From Prostheceraeus crozeri (taxonomy: Eukaryota > Platyhelminthes > Polycladida > Euryleptidae), in NCBI GenBank assembly GCA_907163375.1, contig CAJQUW010005328.1, forward strand, positions 62,001-126,000: a DNA stretch of 64,000 bases, read 5' to 3'. Shown here in pieces: positions 1 to 10,340 of this stretch. The notes beneath the pieces were generated by a model, which saw nothing but the letters and a program-made list of their open reading frames with translations, did not search any database and was not told the DNA's origin. Position numbers and translations under genes: made by a program. Position 1 is the stretch's first letter; every line of letters begins with the position of its first letter.

Positions 1-16
1 TTCGTTTTCGGACTCC

Positions 17-340
17 ATGTTGACTGAAGTCACTGACAGATTTTGTAGACGTCAAAACGTAGTATTTAACGGTGTTCCTGAAGCTATCAATCGGAGTGTA
101 GGCGACAGAACTTCGCATGATGCTAATGAGGTCAAGGCTATCACTGACGTTCTAAACGTGTCACATTTTTTAGCAGAATCTATCAAGCGTATAGGTCGAC
201 CAAATCGCGATGGCATCAGACTTTTACTAGTGAAATGTCGCACCTTCGAAGATAAACTGAGTGTTTTGAGGAAGGCTAGGTACTTGAGACAAAATGAGTC
301 CACAAAGAAAATCTTTATTAAGGTGGACCCAACTACATAA
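17..340 (+). mobile_element. LINE ORF1-like fragment
   Basis: An open frame of 107 residues with the layout of the ORF1 nucleic-acid-binding protein of non-LTR retrotransposons. The motif RRQNVVFNGVPE comes early, then an IKRIGRPNRDGIRLLLV block, then ARYLR and a terminal FIKVDPTT. Such proteins coat the element RNA. The frame stops where relatives continue, and no endonuclease or reverse transcriptase follows, so this is a fragment. The minus-strand frame over the same bases (52-540) is a shadow. The family is a good guess; the clade is not determined. Confidence 0.6.
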
Positions 341-379
341 ACACCCCGTAAATATTCCCCACTCCTCTGCACTCTCCCA

Positions 380-1060
380 CTCTCAAAGCAATTCGATCTG
401 AAGTAAATCAGTTTCTGGTAGATTCTCATCTCATCAGCTGAAGTTGAACTCTGATGACAGCAATATAGAACTACTGAAGTGTATTCCACAAAACAAGACT
501 CTTGAATTTCACAGGACCAAATTCTTATTTCACCTCTCAACAGCGAAAGTTATGGACTCAATTCCAACGTAAAGCAACAAACAACACTAACACAATCAAT
601 TGAATATGACAATTCTGTAACCATCACTGCTCCACCTCGATGAACATCTGCATGATAGAGGATCGCGAGTTCGAAGTAGCATTTGCACTTCACAGTTTCA
701 GCTCTAACGCTAAAGTTCCCATCACATCTCCCAGTTTTCAGTATATCATGAGCAATTGATACTTCAATATCGAAACAGGTGCATTCGAGATAATCGGAAG
801 GTTGAATTCAATTTGCAAATCACCACAAACTTTAGATCAACAGAATGTATGTGACTTTCTGCAAATTCGTATCAAATTACTTCACAGTCGAGAAGTACAG
901 TCTCTGAAATTGTGTGATTGATCACAATTAATCGTCATGCTGTCTTCCTTTTCAAAAAAGATGCACTAGAAATCTTTGGACAATTAGCTAAAAAAGATAA
1001 ATATCTAAGTCGCAATACTTGAAATGGAATCGCCTGTTCGAATTACTAAGAACAAATACA
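380..1060. repeat. Zinc-finger cluster flank repeat, copy A (first part)
   Basis: Noncoding sequence recognisably related to 17960-18360, 28510-28920 and 37130-37440. Shared landmarks are CATCAGCTGAAGTTGA, the GACTTTCTGCAAATTC block and GTGTGATTGATCACAAT. It is the most diverged of the copies. It continues at 1781-2110 after the 720-bp insertion at 1061-1780. It lies downstream of the minus-strand zinc-finger exon at 2423-3013, as the other copies do for their exons. Confidence 0.6.
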
Positions 1061-1780
1061 TTTATTCAATTTCAAGAAAACGGCTCGAAAAGACGGATCG
1101 ACTAGCGATTCAATAGGCTAATTATAAAAGTAGAAACACGTCTTTCCAAAATCTCTCTTCTATTTTTCTTCAACCTGTTTCAATTGACGGTCAGATAACT
1201 GCCATCAATCTTCGCTAGGAAGTTGTATAAGAAAAAATATTACAATTAACATCTGATGGACAATTTTCAAAATTATTTTGCAACATAGCATGCATAGTGT
1301 CGAGAGGATATAGATGCACACAAAAGAGAGGTTAGCACTTTACAAAGTGCGATGTCATAGCATTTCTCAAAGACATTATTGGTCATAGCACACCACAAAA
1401 ATTGAAGAACTAAAATTCATCAGTCAACTAATGACGGATTGGTCACATGGGTCGAACATGCAACATATTTTTCAGAGGTCTCCTATTTTTGAACCTAAAG
1501 CTCCTATGGTGTGCTATGACCAATAATGTCTTTGAGAAATGCTGTGACATCGCACTATGTAAAGTGCTAACCTCTCTTTTGTGTGCATCTATATCCTCTT
1601 GACACTATGCATGCTATGTTACAAAATAATTTTGAAAATTGTCCATTGGATGTTAATTGTAATATTTCTTCTTATACAACTTCCTGACGAAGATTGATGG
1701 CAGTTATCTGACCGTCAATTGAAACCGGTTGAAGAAAAATAGAAGAGAGATTTGGGAAAGACGTGTTTCTACTTTTATCA
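1061..1780. mobile_element. Long-hairpin insertion, Penelope-type candidate
   Basis: A 720-bp insertion made almost wholly of an inverted repeat: arms 1124-1394 and 1508-1778 (271 bp each, few mismatches) around a 113-bp spacer. It interrupts the flank repeat, whose uninterrupted copies are near 18365 and 28925. AGAACAAATACA precedes it (1049-1060) and AGAACACATACA follows it (1781-1792), a 12-bp target duplication with one mismatch. No coding frame is present. The right arm carries a hammerhead-like core, which suggests a non-autonomous relative of Penelope-like elements with inverted terminal copies. A DNA-transposon MITE is the alternative. Confidence 0.6.
1684..1728 (+). ncRNA. Hammerhead-ribozyme-like core
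   Basis: Reads CTGACGA (1684-1690), a hairpin whose stem pairs ATTGATGG with CCGTCAAT, then GAAACCGG from 1721. This is the order of the hammerhead catalytic core (CUGANGA, stem II, GAAA). The opposite-arm counterpart at about 1175-1218 keeps GAAAC but has CTAGCGA in place of CTGACGA. Stems I and III were not confirmed. Confidence 0.45.
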
Positions 1781-2110
1781 AGAACACATACATGCACACT
1801 TTAATTGAAAACGAATAAGTTTAGCAACAATCAATAGCCATTTTTATTGTAACCGTAGCTCCTTTCACTACAACACCTAATAATCGTCATGCCTATATTC
1901 TACATGCACATGTTGAAGTTGCATCTGAAAGAGCTTCTTCCATTGAAAGAAGGGGTTCAACATATTTCACACAATTAGTCAATGTTGCTTCTGATATTTT
2001 CGCACAATCACGAAAGTCACAAATTGAGTTATTGAATCTCACAGAAGCGAACATGTCCTCCCGGTTGGGTCTCACGAAGATATTCTAGGCAATCACTTTT
2101 CAAATAAAAC
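1781..2110. repeat. Zinc-finger cluster flank repeat, copy A (second part)
   Basis: Continuation of copy A. It matches about 18370-18700 and 28925-29260 through the landmarks TACATGCACA, GAAAACGAA, CAATCAATAGCCATTTT and TTCCATTGAAAGAA. No coding frame is convincing here. Confidence 0.6.
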
Positions 2111-2279
2111 ACTGAGTGCGACAAGCATTGCTTAACGACTTCTCTCATTCCTTATATCTTCACAGATCAATACGTCAGCTAGCCTTGAAGGACTCGGAAA
2201 TAGACCAAAAACAACCCCCAAAAACGAAGGGACCTAATTCCCTCTTTGCATCCACTGCAGATGTTTCAAATCTACTGAC

Positions 2280-2422
2280 TTTGAAAACGGCTTCACAAAA
2301 TAGCTGCTTGTCACCTGTGTGCATCCGCTGATGGCTTACGATGTAGTTTTTTGGGTAAACGACTTCCTGAAGGTCTCACAAACGCACAGTCTGTCACCTG
2401 TGAACATCCCCTGATGCCTCGC
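2280..2422 (-). pseudogene. Decayed zinc-finger repeats beyond the stop
   Basis: Reading the minus strand past the stop at 2423 gives remnants of two or three more C2H2 repeats. Linker-like TGDRL and CETFRKSFTQK pieces are visible, with the second zinc cysteine lost and an internal stop. The 2423-3013 gene therefore once had more fingers and was shortened by a premature stop. Confidence 0.6.
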
Positions 2423-3013
2423 TTAATCAGAAGAACTAACAAACGACTTCATAATTAATGCCCTTTCACCGGTGTGCATCCGCCGATGCCTTCCAAAAGA
2501 ACTTGGATCCGCAAACGACTTTCCGCAAGTCCCACAAATATACGGCCTCTCACCTGTGTGAATTCGTTGATGCCTAACCAAGTGGGTGTTTTGGGTAAAC
2601 GACTTCCCGCATGTCTCACAAATGAACGGTCTGTCACCGGTGTGATGCCGCTGATGGCTTATCAAGTGGCTTGTTTGAGTAAACGACTTTCCGCACGACT
2701 CACAGGTGAACGGCCTGTCACCAGTGTGCATTCTCTGATGCCTAACCAAGTGGGATTTTTGGGTAAACGACTTCCCACATGTCTCACAAATGAACGGCCT
2801 GTCACCTGTGTGATAGCGCTGATGGCTTATCAAGTGGGTTGTTTGAGTAAACGACTTCCCGCACGACTCACAGGTGAACGGCCTGTCACCAGTGTGTATT
2901 CGCTTATGCCTAACCAAGTGGTATTTCTGGTTAAACGACTTCTCGCATGTCTCACAAATGAACTCTTTGGATAGACTATTCACTGCTGATGCATTGCTCA
3001 TCTTCATAAGGAC
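2423..3013 (-). CDS. C2H2 zinc-finger protein, terminal exon, six fingers
   Basis: Six tandem classical C2H2 fingers of 28 residues (C-X2-C-X12-H-X3-H) joined by HTGDRP/HTGERP linkers. This is the layout of DNA-binding nuclear transcription regulators. Fingers with TQKSHLVRH and TQTSHLISH helices alternate, so pairs of fingers were probably duplicated together. An MSNASAVNSL leader precedes them. The exon start at 3013 is inferred from an acceptor: a T-rich tract ending TTTCAG lies just upstream, as at the three paralogues. No in-exon start is needed, but two in-frame ATGs near the leader are possible starts. It ends early after finger six, with decayed fingers beyond. Upstream exons are not identified. 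Confidence 0.8.
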   Translation of the reverse strand, partial: VLMKMSNASAVNSLSKEFICETCEKSFNQKYHLVRHKRIHTGDRPFTCESCGKSFTQTTHLISHQRYHTGDRPFICETCGKSFTQKSHLVRHQRMHTGDRPFTCESCGKSFTQTSHLISHQRHHTGDRPFICETCGKSFTQNTHLVRHQRIHTGERPYICGTCGKSFADPSSFGRHRRMHTGERALIMKSFVSSSD

Positions 3014-3542
3014 CTGAAACAACAAAGACAAGAACATTATGAACCAAGAACAAAATCATTTCAAATATACATCATTACTATGTATTTAAGTTTCAAACAG
3101 AACTAGAATAGGCTGACTTCCAGATATCAGGTTCCTTCAGTGAGAACAGACTGCTTCGTCAACATAATGTCTGGAAAAGCAATACAAATGCTGGTCTAAA
3201 ATCTTTCATAATTTATATCCTTATTGCAACAAAAAACCTTTGATTTCTGGATCATAGTCGTTACGTGACACTCTCCTACATTGCTATCGAAGGCTTTTCT
3301 GTTTTTTAACATAGCAAGGGCTCTGGACTTCGAGCCAATGCGTCTACAACCAAATGCTACGAGCTTCAATCACAGCTCAGTACGCTTCGGAGAAACTGAA
3401 TTTTCTGAGACAATTTTTTGTTCCAATCAATCTGAGAATATGATATATGTTTCCCTACCTCTTTGAACAAACTTTCTAACTGGCTCTTATGTCGTTGCCG
3501 AAATCAGATAAATTTGCTTGCCTATCTGTTATTAATTCATTT
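3014..3542. other. Intron or upstream flank of zinc-finger gene
   Basis: Begins on the minus strand with the pyrimidine tract and AG acceptor. The first ~400 bp resembles 20197-20560 and 30268-30560 (shared AAGACAAGAA(C/G)ATTATGAACCAAGAAC). The duplicated unit therefore includes this intronic sequence. No exon was recognised here. Confidence 0.5.
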
Positions 3543-4129
3543 TTAACCCTTTGAATCCCACAGGTCACTGGTGACCCAAATTTTCTATTCCCTCCGACGA
3601 TACTCAGTCATGATTAATTCGTTTTCATTTGGGTTTTACCGTATTTAGTAGTTTCTCAACAAAATATTTCCCGCTAAGTTTGAAATTGCAATAACATTAT
3701 TTTGTCGCACGAGCTTTTCAAATTTTTCGCTTTTGAAGACATATTTAGGTGATCTCCACCCGTCTCTCGCAAGCATGGCAAGTACATATTTTTGTTGTTG
3801 CGTTACTAGAATGAGGCTGCGGACTCTAATGAATGCGTTATAATCATATGGACTAATATTCATACATTATTCACAACATTTAATCGATCGCATGCTTCGC
3901 TGTGTGCTGGTCGTATGGCTTGCGACCGCTGTTCACTCCGGTCGTTGCAACTGTCTGTGTATCTTGTTCCTGTCTGGTATCATTGAATGGCTGCTTTTAG
4001 ATACAATTTTTAATCAATTGCTTAATATTCGGAACAAATCTTGTTGTTGTGTATCCAGATTAGACAGACGACGACTTCTTTATCATGGCATATACGCTCG
4101 TTACATCCCTTTCTGAACGTTCTTTTGTC

Positions 4130-6733
4130 GGTCATTGCTCTACCCAAACCTGTCCGAGACAGTTCGTTCCAATTTCACGTCAGAATGGTGGTCGACGACG
4201 TCCACGCCGTCAAGAAAGTATCCTAGTATTCTCCTTACTAACATGAGGTCGCTTGCGAACAAGTTCGACGAATTTGGTTTACATATATCCAAACACAGAC
4301 CTGATGCGTCCGTCATCACCGAATAATGGCTAAATGAAGTTGTTGATGATACGTCTATCAAATTGATAACTACAATCTGTTACGTAGTGATAGAATTCAC
4401 GGTAGAGGTGGTGGAATCGTGTGTTATCTTCGTGACTATTTCACTGCTTGTACGATGGCTAAAGATATGTCCGTGTCTTTGGTCTTTCCAAGAACTGAAA
4501 TATTATCAGTGTTCATTCAAGAATTGTTTCTGGTCATCAATTATACTTTATCATCCTTACTGGACTAATTCCATTGCTCACACTGGTGCACTTGAAACAT
4601 TAACTTCTGTAATTGACTTCATTCGAGTGAAATTCGACTCCTCTGTCCGTCTTGTAGTTTGTGGGGATTTCAACGACCTCTGAAACCAATACTAGTGACT
4701 TATCTATTGCTACTCAACTTACTCCAGTGGTTGACTTTCCGACGCGAGGTGATCACATTTTGGATCAGATTTTTGTGAATTGTGGTGTTGACCGTAAGAC
4801 TATCTCTTTGCCTCGATTGGTTCCTCGGATCATAAAATTGTCTTGACAGCCGTCTCTGCACATTTAACCCGGCGCTACATTGAAGAAGAAGATCAGCAAC
4901 ATTTCTGTCTCTAATATGGCTAGATTCTCCGAGAAGGTGACTTCAATTGATTGGAATTCCCTTGTGCTCTCGTGTGAGAGTTTGGAAGATGCTTCAAATT
5001 TTTCCGTAGGGTTTTGTTTCTGATTTTTGATCAGTGTTTTCCTGAAAGAACAATCAAACTGTGATCTTTAAGCTTATGTTGGGAAACCAAGTAGACAAGA
5101 TGGTAAAGATTTTTTTATTTTTATGCTTCATCTTCACAAAAGCAACCATCTTGTCTACTTGGTTTCCTAACATAAACTTAAAGAAAATGATTAACCAAGG
5201 TCTCTTCAACACTTAAACTCAGATCTATTGACCAGCATTGGATGAAACCGTCTTTGAAGGTGCTCATAGATGATGGAGATCGGGCGAAATACGACCGACT
5301 CAAGTCTGAAGTGTGCGCTGAAATTCAACAGTCAAAGAAATGCTACATTGAAAGTACAGTGAATTCGGGCTGTCCTCGTAAAATGTGGTATTCGTTGAAA
5401 CGTGTTTCTCGGCTGTGTAAGAACTCTACGTCTTATAAACACTGTTGATGGATTCAACGATCATTTTACGTCGATATTTCAGAATTGTGATGCTTTATCA
5501 CTTGAAAGCATCTCTGTTCCTGGCAATCCCCTTACTCTGTCAGAATCTGAGGTTGAATATTATCTCTCCAAGCCTTCAAAGACTGGTATTGGTGTTGATG
5601 GGTGTCCTCCATGGGTCTATCGTCATTATGCTGCAATTCTCTCTCTCCTACAATTACACTATTATTCAATTGGAGTCGGAATTGCTGTGCTCCCTCGGTG
5701 TTCAAGATAGCAAGCATTCGTCCTATTCCTAAGTGGAATCATCCAGGCAATGTTTTTGATTATATACCTTTATCACCTTTATCAAAGTCATTATGCGCAT
5801 TTTTGTACACAAACCCTTTTATAAAAAGTGGTGTGAACTACAATCAATTTCCTTTTATTCCCCGACCGGGAACGGGAAAACAAGCGCTTTGGTTTTAACC
5901 CAACATAGAATTTTGTCATTTTTAGAGTCTGCCTCGGGGGTGCGCGGCTATTTTCCGTCGATTTAGCCAATGCTTTGATAAAATTCCGCACCAGGTGATT
6001 ATAAATGTCTGTAGAAGTCTTCACATGCCTGATGTGACAGTCAATTGTATTTCCCGTCTTCTTACCGATATGCGGCAACGTGAATGTACAAATGATGCTT
6101 TTTCTTCAAGGTCTCTTTCATTTCAAGTGGCATCCCACAGGGAAGCGTCCTCTGGCCATTTTATTTGCTATTTCTGTAAATGATTTTTTGCTCTTTGTCT
6201 GAGAAATCTTCAGAAACTGGTTATGCCGATGATTTACTGCTGAGATGCAAAGATTATGCAGAGATGCTGTGCTGCTTTCATTAGATCAATTCTTACTTAC
6301 TCATTTCTATGCTTTTGTAATCCTCCGCAATGCTTGTTGAAAAAGCTCATTGCTATCGAAAAGAGAGCTTACAGAATAATGTCCTTGCCTCAAAAGATGA
6401 AAATTCTCTTACTGTTGTTGCAAATATAACATGTGATAATCTATTTTCAAAAATGTAAAACACGATAGTCATCCCTTGCGTGAATTGTTTTTGGAACGTT
6501 CTCCTCGGTCAACGAGAAATGCATGTATGCTGCGCCGTCCACTCGCCAAGACTGAGCGATATAGAAAATGGTCCATCAAATTCTATAAATAATTTTTGAT
6601 TTTATGAAATTGCTTTTACTACGTAGTTTTCTGCAGCCATTTTTTTTTCTAAGTCTTTCTGTAATTTCTCGAAATGTGTAATGTGCGCACCGAATGCACC
6701 AAGCTGAGACAACAAAGAAATTATTATTATTAT
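4130..6733 (+). mobile_element. Decayed LINE (endonuclease and reverse transcriptase)
   Basis: A non-LTR retrotransposon broken by many stops and shifts. Endonuclease traces begin with LLTNMRSLANKFDEF (about 4230-4290), followed in other frames by GRGGGIV and CYLRDYF. Reverse transcriptase traces include KIASIRPIPK (about 5700), a GTGKQAL piece (about 5865), FDKIPHQVIINVCR (about 5970-6020) and YADDLL near 6220. The 3' end is an ATT microsatellite at 6718-6733, as in several LINE clades. It is inserted inside the piggyBac element. The clade is undecided (CR1/L2/Jockey group). Confidence 0.7.
5067..5182. repeat. Short perfect-stem inverted repeat
   Basis: Arms of ~37 bp centred on GGAAACCAAGTAGACAAGATGG and its complement, separated by ~40 bp. 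It sits between the endonuclease and reverse transcriptase parts of the LINE at 4130-6733, so it is probably a small foldback insertion. Confidence 0.6.
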
Positions 6734-7089
6734 GGACTCAGTGCATAAATGTGTGTTCAAATACCAATCAGTTTTGCAAAACGGGTCATTAGTGACCTGT
6801 GGGAGATAAATGGGATTTTAGATGATGCTACGAGAAAACGTGTAAGTGTTACTAAATGCAACACTTAACATTTTCGCATGAGAGTTGGAAGAGACATAGG
6901 TTATGAGAAGGCTTAATATACTCAAAAGTACAATTTTTCGATAATCATATACCATTGTATGCAACTTTCATAGCTCAAGTGTGCTAGCAAAAGTATTTAC
7001 TGGTGAAAAGATATGTTTGGTATATCACTTTCAAGCAAAAGATTGTGATAGCGATAAACCTGCGCGATAGGATGAAAACAAAAGTGCAT

Positions 7090-7155
7090 GTGACACCCAG
7101 GTTTCGAACCTGGGTCAGACAGACTATGGCCACACGGCTATCGCACCACACCTAC
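7090..7155 (-). repeat. tRNA-like Pol III promoter unit (SINE head candidate)
   Basis: The minus strand has a perfect B box GGTTCGAAACC (7100-7110) in a 5-bp CCAGG/CCTGG T-arm and an A-box-like TAGCCGTGTGG (7130-7140). The acceptor stem does not pair well and no anticodon arm is clear. A tRNA-derived SINE head or tRNA pseudogene fits better than a functional tRNA. Confidence 0.45.
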
Positions 7156-7240
7156 AGCGGTGCAACTTACAAGTATCCAATTACTATTTTTTTATTCGTA
7201 TTTCTCTCGTGTGGTGTTGCCAAATCATGGTTTGTTTGAT

Positions 7241-7300
7241 GTAAATTCTTGGTATCAACTTTAAATTCTTGGTATCAACTTTAATTACTTGGTATCAACT
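7241..7300 (+). repeat. Three 20-bp tandem repeats
   Basis: Exactly three consecutive 20-bp units ending CTTGGTATCAACT, differing at a few bases. They lie just upstream of the piggyBac transposase remnant. Confidence 0.85.
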
Positions 7301-7318
7301 TATTTACTTTTTTTTCAA

Positions 7319-8250
7319 ATGTGCAACACAAGAAAGAGGTATCGCGAAATTCAGAATTTGTCAAGTGATGGAATCTACGCTCTTTTGGATGCTCTAGACA
7401 GCGGTGACGATGCAGATGTTGATAAAATAATGAACGATAGCGATAGGGAATTCGTTGTCGCACCAAACAATACGAATAATTCTCCTCCGAAGAGTCGAGA
7501 AATAAATGAATAAATGAAATAAATTTTTGCTGACAATTTTTTTGCGTCCCCTCTTTTGGCGAAGGTGCTGCTGGAGAATGGACTCAACTTCATGGAAACC
7601 GCTAGAAGCTCAAGAAAACACGATGATAAAGGGATGTATTCAACTCATCGTTTTAGTGCCTATTAAAACATAGTTTTGATTTTTTTATTGCAGAATGACA
7701 AAGAAATGAAGAGGATTCTCAATTTTTATATGCCAATGGCATTACTGTTTGCAAATGGATGGACAATACTTCTGCTTTCTACGAAAGAAGTTATTTAATT
7801 TTCTGATGAATGATTTCAAGTCAGTTTTGATGGTCGCCACGAATATTGAAAAAGATGAAAATCATAACAATGTATTGCGACGACAGAACGGTGCAGCGGA
7901 GATTCGATATCACAACGCAATTGCTGAATGGAAGACGTCGATTTATTGGAAGAATAATCTTATGTCTTATTATGAAATTGACAAAAAAAGAGCAAATTCA
8001 GATTTTACTTGCGGATCTTTTCCGATCTGATGGATGCAGCATGCGTAAATGCCTTCATTTATAATGAAAGATTCCCAAATAACCTCGGTCTTTTACAATT
8101 CAAAAGGTGTGTAACTGATGGATTGACGATGCACTCTTCTCCACGAAAACGAAAATTTGACGGTGTGCGTTGTGACGATAATGCAGACTATCATCTCCTC
8201 TCTCGTCCCTCACCATCTGTGACTCGAATCGATTCAGGTAGGAGTCAAAT
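7319..8250 (+). pseudogene. piggyBac transposase remnant
   Basis: The first frame starts at 7319 with MCNTRKRYREIQNLSSD and an acidic ALLDSGDDADVD-like stretch, typical of the N-terminus of piggyBac-type transposases. A later frame has DNFFASPLLAK (about 7528), matching the conserved DNFFTS block. A third has SYYEIDKK, FSDLMDAACVNAFI and YNERFPN (about 7960-8080), matching the C-terminal region. It is much shorter than the usual ~600 residues, with large internal losses and several shifts. It is not functional. Confidence 0.7.
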
Positions 8251-9431
8251 AACTTAGTGTCAAATAACCCTCAAATCAGCGACGACCAATAGAATCGCTT
8301 ATGTGAGACATCGATCGGCGCAGACTCTTTTCCTTCACTCACAGGAGAGCGAAACGATACCCAGTGTCAGAAAATCGGCAAATGACTGACCACCGATAAA
8401 ATGCTCCTATGGATAATCGATCCCGCACAATTGGGAATACATCAGAACTTCCCTGTCGACGAACCGAGAAAACGTATGTTCTCGTGCGGTGAATCACTGA
8501 CGCTGCCGCTGCCGCTGCCGCCACATCTCGCTCAGTCAATGTCAAGTGCTTGGACAAGCCGTGCAGTCAAGTCTGCAGCGTAGCTCAATTCTTGCCTCAG
8601 TATCCTGCTCGCCTTCCGGTGCTAAGTTGATGACTGTACACTCACCACATTCTCAGCGAACGCCAAACTGGCTTTCTTAAGGGCCACCACCTGTTTTGCA
8701 TCCATTACATACATTATTCACTCACAGGGCCTTTCTTCTGTTCGTACCTTAACGGAGGTCGTAACAGCGTCATGTTGGAAATAGCACTTTGCGTCCAACG
8801 GGAAATGTTGGTCATTTACCGATTTTGAAGACTCACGTCATCGCTGTGTGACGTGCAAGAAATTGAAAATGGATCATGAAATCTCGGTTTTGTGCTCAAT
8901 GATGACAATTTCATGCTTATGATCGACTGTACGTGACTGAATACGCTTTCATGTATAATCTTGCTATAAGTTAATTAAAGGCCAACTAATGATGCAACAA
9001 AAAATGGAAACATCGTTTTTACCCTTTCAGAACATACTTGAGACTTTTGAATGCGAAATCCGATGTCATCAGCATTTATAATACAAAGTTCGTAATCAAA
9101 TAAGTTGCGACACTAAATTCCCATTTAACTCCCAGAGAGTCACCTGTGACCTAAACTGGAAAAGTGCCTTACGAATGAAATGAAATCGCAACATGGCAAC
9201 CTATGTTCAAAACTGATGGAATCCGCCCACCAATACCTTGTGGTAGTCAAAGGGTTAAATGAGTTCATAGAATACTATTGACTGATGAGCGACAATAGTA
9301 GGTTTTTATAAATAATGGGCATGGCGATGGCGATGGAGAATCAACATCAACAACATCGTTCAAATAGTCAAGTATATTTTTTTTTTTTCTTAAAAGTCTG
9401 ATAGAGTTGTCGATACGGGAGGTCAGTCATG

Positions 9432-9589
9432 ATGATTAAAAAAAGCAGGTTCTCTCCCAATTTTTACGACATTTTATTGAGTAAATAAAAGAGCAAGTCA
9501 TCCTCGCTGTTTTTCTGGGTGACTCGCTCTTTTATTAACTCAATAAAATGTCGTAAAAATTCGGAGAGAACCTGTTTTTTCTTAATCAT
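9432..9589. repeat. Foldback element, ~70-bp arms
   Basis: Near-perfect inverted repeat: left arm about 9432-9501, right arm about 9519-9589, short loop. Arms contain TTTTTACGACATTTTATTGA and its complement. There is no coding content. It is probably a MITE or foldback remnant. Confidence 0.7.
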
Positions 9590-9613
9590 TTAAAAATGAA
9601 TTAAAAACAGATA

Positions 9614-10293
9614 CAGTGGAAGATGGTTAATCGATAACCCGATAAACAACAAGTCTCTTTTATCAACAAGATCGTCCAAGTCCCGGTACAATATGCTCAA
9701 ATAATTCTTTAATCGACAAGAAATTCGCTGTGAAAGTCTCTTTTATCGATAAGGTGTGTGATGTAGCAATCACGTGACCTGTCAGCTATACTCTCATTCT
9801 AGTGACTCCTGGAATAGCTAAGATAATGAGGAAGATGAAGTTTCAAGAATTGTGATCTCTCGTATTTAAGCCCTGCGACAAATCGATGAGCTGAAAACAT
9901 TTTTTGAAGAGCAGGGGTTGAGCACAGCGACTCTCAATGAACAGCAAAATCTAATTTTCGCTGCCGCATCTCACAAGCAAGGAAAAATTACAGACCTTTA
10001 CAGAAAGTGAGACATTTTTGTTTTGATAATTTTACAGAACCTAGAAGTTATACTCGCATGTAGGCTATCTGTTCAATTTGTATATACATGTTTTAGCAAA
10101 GGGCTGTTTTTTAAATTTTTTTGTTTTTTTCTTATCAGATATTTGATATTTTTGTAGGCGGGGTGATAACTGCGGATCAAACATGCTGTAAGGTTCGAAG
10201 TGTATGAAATAGAGAATGGTTTCTATAGTCGACAAGTATCCTTAATCGAAAAGGTTTAACTGATCCCGAACCTTGTCAATTAACCATCTTCCA

Positions 10294-10296
<3 letters not shown>
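9614..10296 (+). mobile_element. pogo/Tigger-type transposon, internally deleted
   Basis: TA dinucleotides flank an element that begins CAGTGGAAGATGGTTAA and ends with its complement, TTAACCATCTTCCACTG. These are Tc1-mariner superfamily pogo/Tigger features. A frame at about 9880-10009 reads ALRQIDELKTFFEEQG followed by SHKQGKITDLYRK and a stop, like the C-terminal tail of Tigger transposases. The DDE catalytic domain is absent, so it is non-autonomous. Confidence 0.7.

Positions 10297-10325
<29 letters not shown>
10297..10325. repeat. (TA)n microsatellite
   Basis: About fourteen uninterrupted TA units abutting the right end of the pogo/Tigger element. Confidence 0.95.
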
Positions 10326-10328
<3 letters not shown>

Positions 10329-10340
10329 AATTTATACAAT

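Larger units (their letters stand above)
3547..9254 (+). mobile_element. piggyBac-type DNA transposon with nested LINE
   Basis: Flanked by TTAA at 3543-3546 and 9255-9258, the piggyBac target site. The left end begins CCCTTTGAATCCCACAGG and the right end, read inward, CCCTTTGACTACCACAAGG. These are imperfect inverted ends with the family's CCC...GGG termini. Inside are a decayed transposase (7319-8250) and a separate LINE (4130-6733) that accounts for much of the 5.7-kb length. Palindromic GGTCACTGGTGACC-like motifs lie near 3566, 6785 and 9138. The one near 6785 may mark the end of a second, smaller piggyBac-related element. Confidence 0.65.

Noticed and set aside
2474..2974. Long plus-strand frames across zinc-finger arrays (also around 18694-19941, 29876-30076 and 38477-38770)
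   Set aside because: They are the reverse complement of regular finger repeats; the 84-bp period keeps an antisense frame open. They contain no motif of their own.
7090..7155. Functional tRNA gene
   Set aside because: A and B boxes are good, but acceptor pairing is poor and no anticodon arm is clear.
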